DNA of 64,000 nt from Pseudomonas sp. GM49 (GCF_000282355.1 NZ_AKJL01000286.1:1-64000), one strand, 5' to 3'; shown: positions 17,899 through 26,734, numbered from the stretch's first letter. Notes: generated by a model from the sequence alone, not told the origin. Numbers and translations are program-made.

Positions 17899-18354
17899 TT
17901 ATTTAAAGCCGTTTTGACGCCACGCTTCGTACACGGCCACTGCGACAGTGTTCGACAGGTTCAGGCTACGGCAGCCTTCGCGCATCGGCAGGCGCAGGCG
18001 TTGTTCGGCGGGCAGGGCATCAAGCACCTCGGCGGGCAGGCCACGGCTTTCCGGGCCGAACAGGAACGCGTCGCCCGGGGCGAAGCTGGCATCGTGGAAC
18101 GGCCGCGAGCCTTTGGTGGTGAATGCGAACACCCGCGGGTGACCGAGGCTTTCCAGGCAGCTGGCCAGGTCCGCATGGCGTTGCAGAGTGGCATACTCGT
18201 GGTAGTCGAGACCGGCCCGGCGCAGGCGCTTGTCGTCCATCTCGAAGCCCAGCGGTTCGATCAAATGCAGGTGGCAGCCACTGTTGGCGCACAGCCTGAT
18301 AACGTTGCCGGTATTCGGCGGAATTTCTGGTTGGAAAAGGATGACGTGAAACAT
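17899..18354 (-). CDS. trmL: tRNA (cytidine/uridine-34-2'-O)-methyltransferase TrmL
   Basis: A 151-aa minimal SPOUT methyltransferase that modifies the wobble base of tRNA-Leu isoacceptors using SAM. The knotted-fold motifs are NTGNVIRLCANSGC at the N-terminus, FGPESRGLP in the middle and LPMREGCRSLNLSNTVAVAVYE at the C-terminal knot. Length and motifs are typical. Its start codon overlaps, on the opposite strand, the start of the 146-aa gene (shared CATG), so the two are divergent with no intergenic space. Confidence 0.95.
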   Translation of the reverse strand: MFHVILFQPEIPPNTGNVIRLCANSGCHLHLIEPLGFEMDDKRLRRAGLDYHEYATLQRHADLASCLESLGHPRVFAFTTKGSRPFHDASFAPGDAFLFGPESRGLPAEVLDALPAEQRLRLPMREGCRSLNLSNTVAVAVYEAWRQNGFK

Positions 18355-18793
18355 GCACGGCTCCGAAGGTAAAGATGACGCGCATTCTACGCCGCCAGAA
18401 GGCGTGCGTTCGAAACTATTCCTGCGGGTAATGGGCTCGCTGGCGATTGTCGGGATGATGGTCGGGATGATGATCGGTCGCCTGACCGCGCCAGACCCCA
18501 GTCAGTTGCAGCAGGTTGAAGTGACAAGCGATGGGCTGGTGGTGTGGTTCAACAACGAGCCCGAGACCCACGGCGAAATGGTGGATGGCAGTGTCGCGCT
18601 GCTGTTTGGCGCCGAGGGCAAGGCGCAGAAAGGCCAGCTCAAGCTCGGCGGCAAGGACGTGAACTGGCGGGTACGTTTGAGCGATGGGGGGTTGTTGCTG
18701 ACACTGGTGGCGGCCCGGCCCCTGCAGGGCGAGTGGGCCGGTAGCGAGGTCGATGACCGCTGGCGGCTGGAGATCCATCTCCGGGAGCAATAA
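18353..18793 (+). CDS. Membrane-anchored hypothetical protein, 146 aa
   Basis: I do not recognise a named family. The protein has a short hydrophilic N-terminus and one Met/Gly-rich transmembrane helix (about residues 23-43, with MMVGMMIGRL). A ~100-residue, probably periplasmic, beta-rich domain follows, with regularly spaced hydrophobic strands (VEVTSDGLVVWFNNEP, VNWRVRLSDGGLLLTLV). The start is supported by AAAAGGA at about 10 bases, within trmL. A later Met27 just before the helix is an alternative. Codon use looks like that of its neighbours. Its stop codon coincides with the first base of an 80-bp tandem repeat. Confidence 0.7.
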   Translation: MHGSEGKDDAHSTPPEGVRSKLFLRVMGSLAIVGMMVGMMIGRLTAPDPSQLQQVEVTSDGLVVWFNNEPETHGEMVDGSVALLFGAEGKAQKGQLKLGGKDVNWRVRLSDGGLLLTLVAARPLQGEWAGSEVDDRWRLEIHLREQ

Positions 18794-19008
18794 AAGAGGG
18801 AATCCCCGGCCTGCCTGTACCAAGGTTCCCGAAACGGGAGGCTCGTCGCGAGTGCGGTATGAGCCTGGTGTAAAGAAGGAACCCCTGACCTGCCTGTATC
18901 AAGGGCCCCAAAACGGTCGGGCTCGTCGCGGGTGCGGTGTGAGCCCTGTGTAAAGAGGGGAATCCCCGGCCTGCCTGTACCAAGGTCCCCGAAACCGGGT
19001 AGGTGAAC
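18791..19008. repeat. 80-bp tandem repeat, 2.7 copies
   Basis: Copies occupy 18791-18870, 18871-18950 and a partial one at 18951-19008. Each begins TAAA(G/A)AG and continues through the CCTGCCTGTA block, a CCCG/CGGG hairpin and a GGCTC...GAGCC hairpin. Between copies 1 and 2 both arms of the second hairpin change together (AGGCTC/GAGCCT against GGGCTC/GAGCCC), so the pairing is kept. Eighty is not a multiple of three, which argues against a coding repeat. Confidence 0.9.
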
Positions 19009-19086
19009 TGATTCACTTGAAAGGGTTATTGCAGGGGGCGTGCCAGGTTTTCATATGTGCTAACAGAAAATTCTGAAGTAACACTC

Positions 19087-19118
19087 AAGGCCCCGTAATT
19101 CGGGGCTTTGGTGTTTTT
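19087..19118 (+). terminator. Rho-independent terminator after the tandem repeat
   Basis: Arms AAGGCCCCG (19087-19095) and CGGGGCTTT (19101-19109) with loop TAATT are followed by GGTGTTTTTT. It would end plus-strand transcripts that run through the 146-aa gene and the repeats. Confidence 0.75.
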
Positions 19119-19221
19119 TGGGGGGGAGTTTTGCGGCAGATGGAGGCGGTGTTTCGATTCAGCTTTCGTGCGCGATTGCGGTTCACGGTGCATTCAGTCG
19201 GTGCATTGATGGCTCTGAAAA

Positions 19222-19315
19222 CATCGCGAGCAAGCTCGCTCCCACAGGGTTTGATGGTGTCTACACGATAGTGAAAACGCCGAAAAACCACTGTGGGAGC
19301 GAGCTTGCTCGCGAT
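19222..19315. repeat. REPIN, reversed arrangement
   Basis: The palindromes are in the order ATCGCGAGC...CCACAG then CTGTGGGAG...CGCGAT, the reverse of most copies here. It lies just downstream of ntrC on the minus strand. Confidence 0.88.
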
Positions 19316-19349
19316 TGGGCCTAACGATCAGCGAATAACTACAGGCTGT

Positions 19350-20786
19350 TTAGCCCTCATCCCCCTCATCATCATCCCCGCCATCTACCTTCATCCCCAA
19401 TTCCTTGATCTTGCGCGTCAGGGTGTTGCGCCCCCAACCCAGCAACACGGCGGCATCGCGGCGGCGGCCGGCGGTGTGTTTGAGGGCGGTCTCGATCATG
19501 ATCCGCTCGAAGGCCGGCACGGCGCTGTCGAGCAGGCTCGACTGGCCGCGGGCCAGCGCCTGATCGGCCCACTGGCGCAGGGCTTGCTCCCAGTTGGTCA
19601 CGGGTGCCGAATCCTGCGGCAGGCTCAGCAGCTCCGGCGGCAGGTCGCCGATGTGTACTTCACGACCCGACGCCATCACCGTGATCCAGCGGCAGGTGTT
19701 CTCCAGCTGTCGCACGTTGCCGGGCCACGGCAGGTTCTTCAGGTATTCCTCGGTTTCGCTTTTCAGCAGCTTCGGCTCGACGGCCAGTTCTTGCGCGGCG
19801 CGGCTGAGGAAATGCTTGGCCAGGGTCGGGATGTCTTCGCGACGGTCCGACAGGCGCGGGATATGGATGCGGATCACATTCAGACGATGGAACAAGTCCT
19901 CACGGAATTTCCCGGCATGCACCAGGGTTTCCAGGTTCTGGTGGGTCGCAGCAATGATGCGCACATCGACCTTCACCGGCACATGGCCGCCGACGCGGTA
20001 GAACTCGCCATCGGCCAGTACACGCAGCAATCGGGTCTGGGTATCGGCCGGCATGTCGCCGATTTCATCGAGGAACAGCGTGCCGCCGTCGGCCTGTTCA
20101 AAACGCCCTCGACGCAGGTTGGCCGCGCCAGTGAACGCGCCTTTCTCGTGGCCGAACAGTTCGGACTCCATCAGGTCTTTTGGAATCGCCGCCATGTTCA
20201 GCGCGATGAACGGCGAAGCCGCCCGCGGGCTGTGGCGGTGCAGGGCGTGGGCCACCAGTTCTTTACCGGTACCGGACTCGCCGTTGATCAGCACGGTGAT
20301 GTTGGAGTGGCTCAGGCGGCCGATGGCGCGAAACACCTCCTGCATCGCCGGCGCTTCACCAATGATTTCCGGCGTGCGGGTCAGTGCCGGGGCGACTTCC
20401 AGGCCCTGTTGTTCCTGGGCGTGCTGGTTGGCGCGTTTGACCAGGGAGACCGCTTCGTCGACATCGAACGGCTTGGGCAGGTACTCGAAGGCGCCGCCCT
20501 GATAGGACGCGACAGCGCTGTCCAGATCGGAGTGAGCGGTCATGATGATGACCGGCAGCCGGGGGTGCTGCTCGCGAATCCGCGCCAGAAGGTCCAGGCC
20601 GCTGGCGCCGGGCATGCGGATGTCGGAAATGATCACATCCGGCTGCTGGCGCGCCAGGCGACTCATCACGCCATCGGCGCTGTCGAAGCTTTGCGTGGTC
20701 ATGCCTTCCTGCTGCAGGGCTTTTTCCAGGACCCAACGGATAGAACGGTCGTCATCGACGATCCACACGGTTTCACTACGGCTCAT
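19350..20786 (-). CDS. ntrC: Nitrogen regulation response regulator NtrC (NRI)
   Basis: A 478-aa sigma-54 activator. The receiver domain (1-120) has the phospho-acceptor Asp55 in VIISDIRMPG. The AAA+ domain carries Walker A GESGTGKE, the sigma-54 contact loop GAFTGA and Walker B GGTLFLDEIGDM. The C-terminal Fis-type helix-turn-helix reads AAVLLGWGRNTLTRKIKEL, and a short acidic tail of Asp/Glu/Gly ends the protein. Phosphorylated by NtrB under nitrogen limitation, it activates glnA and many nitrogen genes. The start overlaps ntrB by four bases. Candidate targets in this window are glnA, ntrBC itself and hut. Confidence 0.98.
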   Translation of the reverse strand: MSRSETVWIVDDDRSIRWVLEKALQQEGMTTQSFDSADGVMSRLARQQPDVIISDIRMPGASGLDLLARIREQHPRLPVIIMTAHSDLDSAVASYQGGAFEYLPKPFDVDEAVSLVKRANQHAQEQQGLEVAPALTRTPEIIGEAPAMQEVFRAIGRLSHSNITVLINGESGTGKELVAHALHRHSPRAASPFIALNMAAIPKDLMESELFGHEKGAFTGAANLRRGRFEQADGGTLFLDEIGDMPADTQTRLLRVLADGEFYRVGGHVPVKVDVRIIAATHQNLETLVHAGKFREDLFHRLNVIRIHIPRLSDRREDIPTLAKHFLSRAAQELAVEPKLLKSETEEYLKNLPWPGNVRQLENTCRWITVMASGREVHIGDLPPELLSLPQDSAPVTNWEQALRQWADQALARGQSSLLDSAVPAFERIMIETALKHTAGRRRDAAVLLGWGRNTLTRKIKELGMKVDGGDDDEGDEG

Positions 20787-21868
20787 GTCGATGTGGCTCC
20801 TTGTTCCAGTGGCAGAAAGATCGAGAAAGTGGTGTGGCCGGGGTGGCTGTCACATTCGATCAGGCCCTGGTGCTGGCTGATGATGTTCTGGGTAATGGCC
20901 AGGCCCAGCCCGGTACCGTCCGGACGACCGCTGACCATGGGAAAGAAGATGGTTTCCTGAAGCTCCGCAGGAATGCCCGGGCCGTTGTCGATGATCTCGA
21001 TCTTGGTCACCAGACGATGGCGCACGTGGCCTATGGTGAACTGGCGCATGGTGCGGGTGCGCAGGCTGATGCGCCCCAGGCGCAGCTCGTTCTGGCTGCT
21101 GATGGCCTGCATGGCGTTGCGCACGATGTTCAGGACCGCCTGAATCATTTGCTCGCGGTCGATCAGCACGTCCGGAATGCTTGGATCGTAGTCGCGCACC
21201 AAGGTGATGCAGCCCTGGCTTTCGGCCTCTACGAGGTGGCAGACGCGCTCCAGCACTTCGTGGACATTGCACTGGGCCAGTGACGGCAACTTGTTGGAGC
21301 CGAGCATGCGATCCACCAGGTTACGCAGGCGGTCGGCTTCTTCGATGATGACGTTGGTGTAGTCGCGCAGGCTTTCTTCCGGCAGTTCCCGGGCCAGCAA
21401 TTGTGCTGCGCCGCGAATCCCGCCTAGCGGGTTCTTGATTTCATGGGCAAGGCCGCGCACCAGCATCTTGCTGGTTTCCTGCTTGGACAGCTGTGCTTCT
21501 TCCTTGGTGATCCGCAGCAAGCGGTCGCGGGGGTGGACTTCGAGCAGCAGCATCGTGTCGCCGTTGCTCAGAATCGGCGTTACCGCGTAGTCGACGGTCA
21601 GGGTCTGGCCGGTGAGGGCGGTGAGCATGGCTTCGCGCTTGGTGAACGGGTGCGCTTGTTCGACGGCCTGGCGCAAGGAGTTCAACGCTTCGGTCGATTC
21701 GGTAAACAACTCACTGATGAACTGCCCGTGGCTGCGCTGACCGCTGATGGCCAGCAGCATCTCCGCCGCTGGGTTCATGTACTCGAGGCGCAGTTCGGCG
21801 TCGAGCAGGATGGTGGCGGTGGTGAGGTTGTCGAGTAGCAAACGGTGGAGTGCGTCGCTAATGGTCAT
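20783..21868 (-). CDS. ntrB: Nitrogen regulation sensor kinase NtrB (NRII)
   Basis: A 361-aa soluble histidine kinase. A PAS domain occupies about 10-115. The DHp phospho-acceptor His142 is in GLAHEIKNPLGGIRGAAQLL, and N-, G1- and G2-boxes follow (NIVRNAMQAI, EIIDNGPGIP, GTGLGLAITQNIISQHQG). There is no membrane segment, as expected for a PII-controlled kinase. A 96-residue upstream extension with no family similarity is rejected; MTISDALHRLL, preceded by AGAGGTCC, is the start. It is co-transcribed with ntrC. Confidence 0.97.
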   Translation of the reverse strand: MTISDALHRLLLDNLTTATILLDAELRLEYMNPAAEMLLAISGQRSHGQFISELFTESTEALNSLRQAVEQAHPFTKREAMLTALTGQTLTVDYAVTPILSNGDTMLLLEVHPRDRLLRITKEEAQLSKQETSKMLVRGLAHEIKNPLGGIRGAAQLLARELPEESLRDYTNVIIEEADRLRNLVDRMLGSNKLPSLAQCNVHEVLERVCHLVEAESQGCITLVRDYDPSIPDVLIDREQMIQAVLNIVRNAMQAISSQNELRLGRISLRTRTMRQFTIGHVRHRLVTKIEIIDNGPGIPAELQETIFFPMVSGRPDGTGLGLAITQNIISQHQGLIECDSHPGHTTFSIFLPLEQGATST

Positions 21869-22066
21869 CGGGACCTCTTTTAGAGCAGGGCATGCGCAAG
21901 AAAAAAGCGCTGGTACGGGCAAAATGCAAAAACCAAACCAAGGCTCCGAAAAGAAGCGTTCAGCGCCTGAAACAGGCGTTTGACGCTCGTTTGCGTGGCG
22001 TTCTGCCGGCTTTTTCGGGTACTTTCGAACCAAAATGGGTTGGAATGTGAGTACGGTGCAAGCAAT

Positions 22067-22083
22067 TGCACCAATATAGTGCG
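22067..22083. promoter_or_regulatory. Candidate NtrC-binding site upstream of ntrB
   Basis: TGCACCA-ATA-TAGTGCG matches the NtrC consensus TGCACCA-N3-TGGTGCA at 12 of 14 arm positions. It lies about 200 bases before ntrB, between it and the DUF4124 gene. A second overlapping inverted repeat, GGTGCA-N6-TGCACC (22055-22072), shares one arm. Autoregulation of ntrBC is the natural reading. Confidence 0.6.
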
Positions 22084-22098
22084 CAAACCTGAACGAGG

Positions 22099-22719
22099 TT
22101 AGAAAAGTCGCAGGAAAGGATTTTTTTCTTCGGCGGGTTTGTCGCCGGGCGGGCATTCCGGCCGCTGGCCGTAGTCTTCGAGAGTGCAGGGTTTGATCTT
22201 GCGCTTCTGGGCGAGAGACGTGCGCTGCATGTGGAAGGGTTGGCTGGCGGTGCGTTCGACGATGCGCCCCTGTTCGTCAAGGATTTCCACGGACAGGGTA
22301 TGGCTGCCGCGATCGATGTTGCTCAACGGGAACACCGGGCTCGGGCCAGGTTCGGCGGTGGGCTGGCCGTCGAGCAGCAATCGGTAGCGATGACCCCGCT
22401 GCAGGCCTGGTTCGCTGGTGACGCTGACGATGATTTCACCGGCGTTGCTGCGGATGGTCGCGTCGGGTTCCGGAACCAGGATGCGCACCAGATCATAGTG
22501 GAACGGCGCTTTTACTTCGGGACTGTCTTCTGCACTCAACGGCGCTGCACTTGTGGGGTTGGCCGCCATTCGATTGCTCTTTACCAGTGGTACACGCGTG
22601 GCGTTGCCGGGTTTGGGTTGGTCGGTGAAAACCCGATTACCTTGGGGGTCAACGTAAGTAAAGACCTGCGCCGACGTGGGTAGCGCAATGAAGCAGGCGA
22701 TCAGCAGCCAGGCCTTCAA
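22099..22719 (-). CDS. DUF4124 domain protein, 206 aa
   Basis: An exported protein with signal peptide MKAWLLIACFIALPTSAQ followed by the DUF4124 motif VFTYVDPQGNRVFTDQPKPG. The rest contains beta-rich segments (IIVSVTSEPGLQRGHRYRLLLDGQP, SNIDRGSHTLSVEILDEQGR) resembling Ig-like folds and a basic, Cys-containing tail. Its function is unknown. The start overlaps the upstream DUF4124 gene by four bases, and the two share the same architecture, so they look like an old tandem duplication. Confidence 0.88.
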   Translation of the reverse strand: MKAWLLIACFIALPTSAQVFTYVDPQGNRVFTDQPKPGNATRVPLVKSNRMAANPTSAAPLSAEDSPEVKAPFHYDLVRILVPEPDATIRSNAGEIIVSVTSEPGLQRGHRYRLLLDGQPTAEPGPSPVFPLSNIDRGSHTLSVEILDEQGRIVERTASQPFHMQRTSLAQKRKIKPCTLEDYGQRPECPPGDKPAEEKNPFLRLF

Positions 22720-23231
22720 GGCGTGTGTACTCGTTGCACGGTGAAAGTTGTGGTGGGGCTCTGCTGCACAATGTTTTCGCCATCGATCACTTGCACGGCG
22801 AGGCGGTGTTCGCCGCGATCGATGTTCACCATTTGCAGGATCGGCACATTGCCTGGCTGGCCGTAGGGCTGACCGTCCAGCAGCAGGCGCAACAGGTGCG
22901 GGCCTTGCAGGCGCGGCTTGATCAGTACCGTTACGGTGAACGTGCCGTTGTTGGCGCGCAAGGCTTCGGTGGTCGGCAGGCCTGTCAGCTCAAGCACTTC
23001 ATAGGTCTTGTGGGGCTGTTCATTGCGCACGGCTTCGGCAGCAGGTGCAGCTTCGCCGGGAGGCTGGTATTCGACGCTGTTGAGGGGCGGCAAGTCGACC
23101 GGTTGGGCGCTGACGCCGTCAGGCGGTTGATTGCTGTACGCGGTGGCGCCGTTGGCGTCCGTGTATTTGTAGATCTGCGCCGTGGCGGGCAGGGCGATCA
23201 GCAACAGGATGAAGAGAAAACCACGACCCAT
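22716..23231 (-). CDS. DUF4124 domain protein, 171 aa
   Basis: Signal peptide MGRGFLFILLLIALPATAQ, DUF4124 motif IYKYTDANGATAYSNQPPDG, and a C-terminal beta-rich segment (NNGTFTVTVLIKPRLQGPHLL, VNIDRGEHRLAVQVIDGEN) matching that of the next gene. The pair sits between glnA and ntrB in many Pseudomonas genomes; no role in nitrogen control is known. It is translationally coupled to the following paralogue. Confidence 0.88.
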   Translation of the reverse strand: MGRGFLFILLLIALPATAQIYKYTDANGATAYSNQPPDGVSAQPVDLPPLNSVEYQPPGEAAPAAEAVRNEQPHKTYEVLELTGLPTTEALRANNGTFTVTVLIKPRLQGPHLLRLLLDGQPYGQPGNVPILQMVNIDRGEHRLAVQVIDGENIVQQSPTTTFTVQRVHTP

Positions 23232-23344
23232 GGAATCGACCGGAAACGAAAGCGTTGGGTTGCAGCATAGGTCAGGTGTGGCGGTTGTCCCAAGCAGCTA
23301 AACATATGGATATGGTTTGCGAGATATTCCAAGCGCCACAAGTC

Positions 23345-23452
23345 CCTGTGGGAGCGGCGGTGCGACGATTCGACTTGCTCGCGAAGACGTCAGTACACTC
23401 AACATCTGCTTATCAGACAGACCGCTTTCGCGGGCAAGCCCGCTCCCACAGG
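23345..23452. repeat. REPIN, GCGGGC variant with damaged left arm
   Basis: The right arm TTCGCGGGCAAGCCCGCTCC is intact, while the left arm CTGTGGGAGCGG is interrupted by extra bases before GACTTGCTCGCGAA. It lies between glnA and the DUF4124 genes. Confidence 0.75.
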
Positions 23453-23483
23453 GATGTGCGTCAGCCGTTGAATTGTGGGCAAT

Positions 23484-23517
23484 AAAAAAGGCCTCCACGA
23501 AGGAGGCCTCTTTTTTT
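23484..23517 (-). terminator. Rho-independent terminator of glnA
   Basis: Arms AGGCCTCC/GGAGGCCT (23489-23496 and 23502-23509) enclose a 5-base loop. They are flanked by A-run and T-run on both sides, so it can terminate in either direction; glnA ends just before it on the minus strand. Confidence 0.92.
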
Positions 23518-23544
23518 CACGCCGCGTGCCGCAGCGCTACCGGA

Positions 23545-24951
23545 TCAGCAGCTGTAGTACAGCTCGTATTCCAGTGGGTGTACGAAGGTACGTACCTTGA
23601 TTTCTTCTTCGCTTTTCAGGGCGATGTAAGCGTCGATGAAGTCGTCGCTGAAAACGCCGCCTTTGGTCAGGAACGCACGACCTTTGTCCAGCTCTTCCAG
23701 GGCTTCTTTCAGGCTGCCGCAAACTTGTGGGATCTCTTTCGCCTCTTCAGGCGGCAGGTCGTACAGGTTTTTGTCAGCGGCGTCGCCAGGGTGGATCTTG
23801 TTCTGGATGCCGTCCAGGCCAGCCATCAGCAGTGCGGCGAAGCACAGGTACGGGTTGGCAGCCGGATCCGGGAAGCGTGCTTCGATACGGCGGGCTTTCG
23901 GGCTCGACACGTAAGGAATACGGATCGAAGCGGAGCGGTTGCGAGCCGAGTAGGCCAGCATCACTGGAGCTTCGAAGCCTGGAACCAGACGCTTGTAGGA
24001 GTTGGTCGCCGGGTTGGTGAAGCCGTTCAGGGCCTTGCCGTGCTTGATGATGCCGCCGATGAAGTACAGAGCGGTATCGGACAGACCGGCATAGCCTTCG
24101 CCTGCGAAGGTGTTCTTGCCATCTTTCCAGATGGACATGTGTACGTGCATACCCGAGCCGTTGTCGCCGTACAGAGGCTTAGGCATGAAGGTCGCGGTGC
24201 GGCCGTAGGCATCGGCTACGTTGTGCACGACATACTTCAGGGTTTGGGTTTCGTCGGCTTTCTTCACCAGGGTGTTGAACTTGACGCCGATTTCGTTCTG
24301 GCCGGCAGTCGCCACTTCGTGGTGGTGAACTTCGACGGTCAGGCCCATTTCTTCCAGTGCGTTGCACATGGAGGTACGGATTTCGTGGTCGTGGTCGAAC
24401 GGTGGAACCGGGAAGTAGCCGCCTTTGACGCCTGGGCGGTGGCCTTTGTTGCCGCCTTCGATGTCCTGGTCGGACATCCACGAACCTTGTTCAGAGTAGA
24501 TCTTGAACATGGAGCCGGAAATGTCGGACTTGAACTTGACCTGGTCGAAGATGAAGAACTCTGGCTCTGGACCGGCGTACACAGTGTCACCGATAGCGGT
24601 GGCTTTCAGGTGCTCTTCGGCGCGCTTGGCGATCGCGCGTGGGTCGCGATCGTAGCCTTGCATGCTCGAAGGCTCGATGATGTCGCAGACCAGGATCAGG
24701 GTCGGTTCTTCGGTGAACGGATCCAGAACAGCGGTGGAGTCGTCCGGCATCAGGATCATGTCGGAGGCTTCGATGCCTTTCCAGCCAGCGATGGAGGAAC
24801 CGTCGAACATTTTGCCGACTTCGAAGAAGTCGTCATCCAGCGCATCGCGAGCCGGCATGGTCACGTGGTGCTGAGTGCCTTTGGTGTCCGTGAAGCGCAG
24901 ATCAATCCACTTGACGTCATGATCTTTGATGAGTTGAACCGACTTCGACAT
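23545..24951 (-). CDS. glnA: Glutamine synthetase type I
   Basis: A 468-aa dodecameric enzyme forming glutamine from glutamate, ammonia and ATP. Signatures are FDGSSIAGW near 50, the metal/ATP region [10 protein letters not shown] near 125-134, [10 protein letters not shown] near 264-273 and [12 protein letters not shown]. Tyr397 in KNLYDLP is the adenylylation site, so it is the regulated beta-type enzyme. Nitrogen control is supported by a sigma-54 promoter upstream and by ntrBC downstream on the same strand. It has its own terminator. Confidence 0.99.
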   Translation of the reverse strand: MSKSVQLIKDHDVKWIDLRFTDTKGTQHHVTMPARDALDDDFFEVGKMFDGSSIAGWKGIEASDMILMPDDSTAVLDPFTEEPTLILVCDIIEPSSMQGYDRDPRAIAKRAEEHLKATAIGDTVYAGPEPEFFIFDQVKFKSDISGSMFKIYSEQGSWMSDQDIEGGNKGHRPGVKGGYFPVPPFDHDHEIRTSMCNALEEMGLTVEVHHHEVATAGQNEIGVKFNTLVKKADETQTLKYVVHNVADAYGRTATFMPKPLYGDNGSGMHVHMSIWKDGKNTFAGEGYAGLSDTALYFIGGIIKHGKALNGFTNPATNSYKRLVPGFEAPVMLAYSARNRSASIRIPYVSSPKARRIEARFPDPAANPYLCFAALLMAGLDGIQNKIHPGDAADKNLYDLPPEEAKEIPQVCGSLKEALEELDKGRAFLTKGGVFSDDFIDAYIALKSEEEIKVRTFVHPLEYELYYSC

Positions 24952-25047
24952 AGTGTCCTCCGGGTGGCTTCGGGCTAGTAATGGATGCCCTTAAATGTGG
25001 GTGATGCCGGCGCGAATACTCTGCCAAGGCAACCTGCCTCACAAGGG

Positions 25048-25063
25048 AGCAAATTGCATGCCA
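25048..25063 (-). promoter_or_regulatory. Sigma-54 promoter of glnA
   Basis: On the minus strand TGGCAT-GCAAT-TTGCT matches the -24/-12 consensus TGGCAC-N5-TTGCW with GG and GC at the required spacing. It lies about 97 bases before the glnA start. NtrC-type half-sites (TGGTGC near 25173 and TGCAC near 25196) are upstream at enhancer distance. Confidence 0.75.
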
Positions 25064-25231
25064 GTGCCCCACCATGGGTTTTTTGCCCCAATTTCACGCC
25101 TGTCAGGCGGAAAAGTACCTTAAAGCGGAAAATCCCGCCCTACAATGTGGCGTTCATTTCAATAAATGACCTGTTTTGGTGCGTGAGAAACCTTCTGCAC
25201 ATTAACTGGTTAAACCTTGAGCAATTTCCGC

Positions 25232-25237
25232 TATAAT
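25232..25237 (+). promoter_or_regulatory. -10 element of the thiI promoter
   Basis: A perfect TATAAT lies 42 bases before thiI. The -35 region (GTTAAA about 17 bases upstream) is weak. The 328-base glnA-thiI gap holds this promoter and the glnA control region, and nothing else I can see. Confidence 0.55.
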
Positions 25238-25279
25238 CCGCGCCCCCCTTTTTCGGCAGGCCATGCGCGCGCTGTTTCC

Positions 25280-26734
25280 ATGAAATTAATCGTAAAAGTC
25301 TTCCCCGAGATCACCATCAAGAGCCGCCCGGTACGGATGCGTTTCATCCGTCAATTGGCCAAGAACATCCGTGCCGTGCTCCGCGATCTGGACCCGGCCG
25401 TGGTGGTGAACGGCGTGTGGGACAACCTCGAGCTGGAAACCCGCGTCAGCGACCCCAAGGCCTTGAAGGAGATGGGCGAGCGCCTGAGCTGCATGCCGGG
25501 CATCGCGCATTTCCTGCAAATCGATGAATACCCGCTGGGCGATTTCGACGACATCGTTGAGAAGTGCAAGCAGCACTACGGTGATGCACTGGCCGGGAAG
25601 ATTTTCTCGGTGCGTTGCAAACGCGCCGGCAAGCACCCATTCAGCTCGATAGATATTGAGAAATATGTCGGCAGCCAGTTGCGTCGTCAGTGCGGTGCCG
25701 CCGGGATCGACCTGAAAAAACCGGAAATCGAAGTCCGAATCGAAGTTCGCGACCAACGGTTGTTCGTGATCCACAGCCAGCACAACGGTATCGGCGGATA
25801 TCCGCTGGGCGCCCTGGAACAGACGCTGGTGCTGATGTCCGGCGGCTTCGATTCCACCGTTGCGGCCTACCAGATCATGCGCCGTGGCCTGATGGCGCAC
25901 TTCTGCTTCTTCAATCTGGGCGGACGTGCCCACGAACTGGGCGTCATGGAAGTCGCGCATTTCATCTGGAAGAAGTACGGCAGCTCCCAACGCGTGCTAT
26001 TTGTCAGTGTGCCGTTCGAGGAAGTGCTGGGCGAAATTCTCGGCAAAGTCGATAACAGTCATATGGGCGTAGTATTGAAGCGTATGATGTTGCGCGCTTC
26101 GTCCAGGATTGCCGATCGACTGCACATCGAGGCACTGGTCACCGGTGAGGCGATTTCCCAGGTGTCGAGCCAGACGTTGCCGAACCTGAGCGTGATCGAC
26201 TGCGTGACCGACAAGCTGGTACTGCGTCCGCTGATCGCCAGTCACAAGCAGGACATCATCGACCTGGCCAACGAAATCGGCACCGCCGATTTCGCCCGGC
26301 ACATGCCGGAGTACTGCGGGGTCATTTCGGTCAATCCGAAGACCGCCGCCAAGCGCTACCGTGTCGAGCACGAAGAGAAAGAATTCGATATGGCGGTGCT
26401 CGAGCGTGCGCTCGAAAACGCCAAGCTGGTGCCGATCGATCGCGTGATCGACGAATTGGGCCAGGACTTGCAGATTGAAGAAGTCAGCGAAGCGCTGGCC
26501 GGTCAGATCGTCATCGATATCCGTCACCCGGATGCCGCTGAAGACGACCCGCTGGACCTCGCTGGCATCGAGGTACAAACGATGCCGTTTTATGCACTGA
26601 ACGCTCGTTTCAAGGAACTGGACCCTACTCGCCAGTACCTGCTGTATTGCGACAAAGGCGTGATGAGTCGCCTGCATGCCCACCATTTGCTCAGTGAGGG
26701 GCATGCCAATGTGCGCGTTTATCGACCGAGCTAA
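25280..26734 (+). CDS. thiI: tRNA 4-thiouridine synthetase / thiamine sulfur carrier enzyme ThiI
   Basis: A 484-aa three-part enzyme. It has an N-terminal ferredoxin-like and THUMP RNA-binding region (to about 165) and a PP-loop adenylation domain with [14 protein letters not shown] near 180-195. The conserved cysteine of MPEYCGVIS follows, and the C-terminal rhodanese domain has active Cys457 in [13 protein letters not shown]. The presence of both cysteines means the persulfide relay for s4U8 in tRNA should work; the rhodanese domain also supports thiazole synthesis. The ATG at 25280 gives [15 protein letters not shown], the usual start, and the upstream extension lies in the 5' leader. Confidence 0.97.
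   Translation: MKLIVKVFPEITIKSRPVRMRFIRQLAKNIRAVLRDLDPAVVVNGVWDNLELETRVSDPKALKEMGERLSCMPGIAHFLQIDEYPLGDFDDIVEKCKQHYGDALAGKIFSVRCKRAGKHPFSSIDIEKYVGSQLRRQCGAAGIDLKKPEIEVRIEVRDQRLFVIHSQHNGIGGYPLGALEQTLVLMSGGFDSTVAAYQIMRRGLMAHFCFFNLGGRAHELGVMEVAHFIWKKYGSSQRVLFVSVPFEEVLGEILGKVDNSHMGVVLKRMMLRASSRIADRLHIEALVTGEAISQVSSQTLPNLSVIDCVTDKLVLRPLIASHKQDIIDLANEIGTADFARHMPEYCGVISVNPKTAAKRYRVEHEEKEFDMAVLERALENAKLVPIDRVIDELGQDLQIEEVSEALAGQIVIDIRHPDAAEDDPLDLAGIEVQTMPFYALNARFKELDPTRQYLLYCDKGVMSRLHAHHLLSEGHANVRVYRPS

Noticed and set aside
18791-19008. CRISPR array
   Set aside because: Units are contiguous 80-bp repeats without unique spacers, and no cas genes are present.
18639-19016. Minus-strand open frame through the 80-bp repeats
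   Set aside because: The repeat unit is not a multiple of three, so the frame changes from copy to copy; there is no ribosome binding site.
19293-20960. 555-codon open frame antisense to ntrC
   Set aside because: A shadow frame; ntrC on the other strand has all family motifs.
21869-22156. N-terminal extension of NtrB by 96 residues
   Set aside because: The extension runs through the NtrC-type site, is unlike any NtrB, and the internal ATG has a proper ribosome binding site.
23484-23517. Small RNA gene between glnA and the REPIN
   Set aside because: The hairpin is fully explained as the glnA terminator; no separate promoter is visible.
23317-24978. 553-codon open frame antisense to glnA
   Set aside because: A shadow frame that crosses the REPIN and the glnA terminator.
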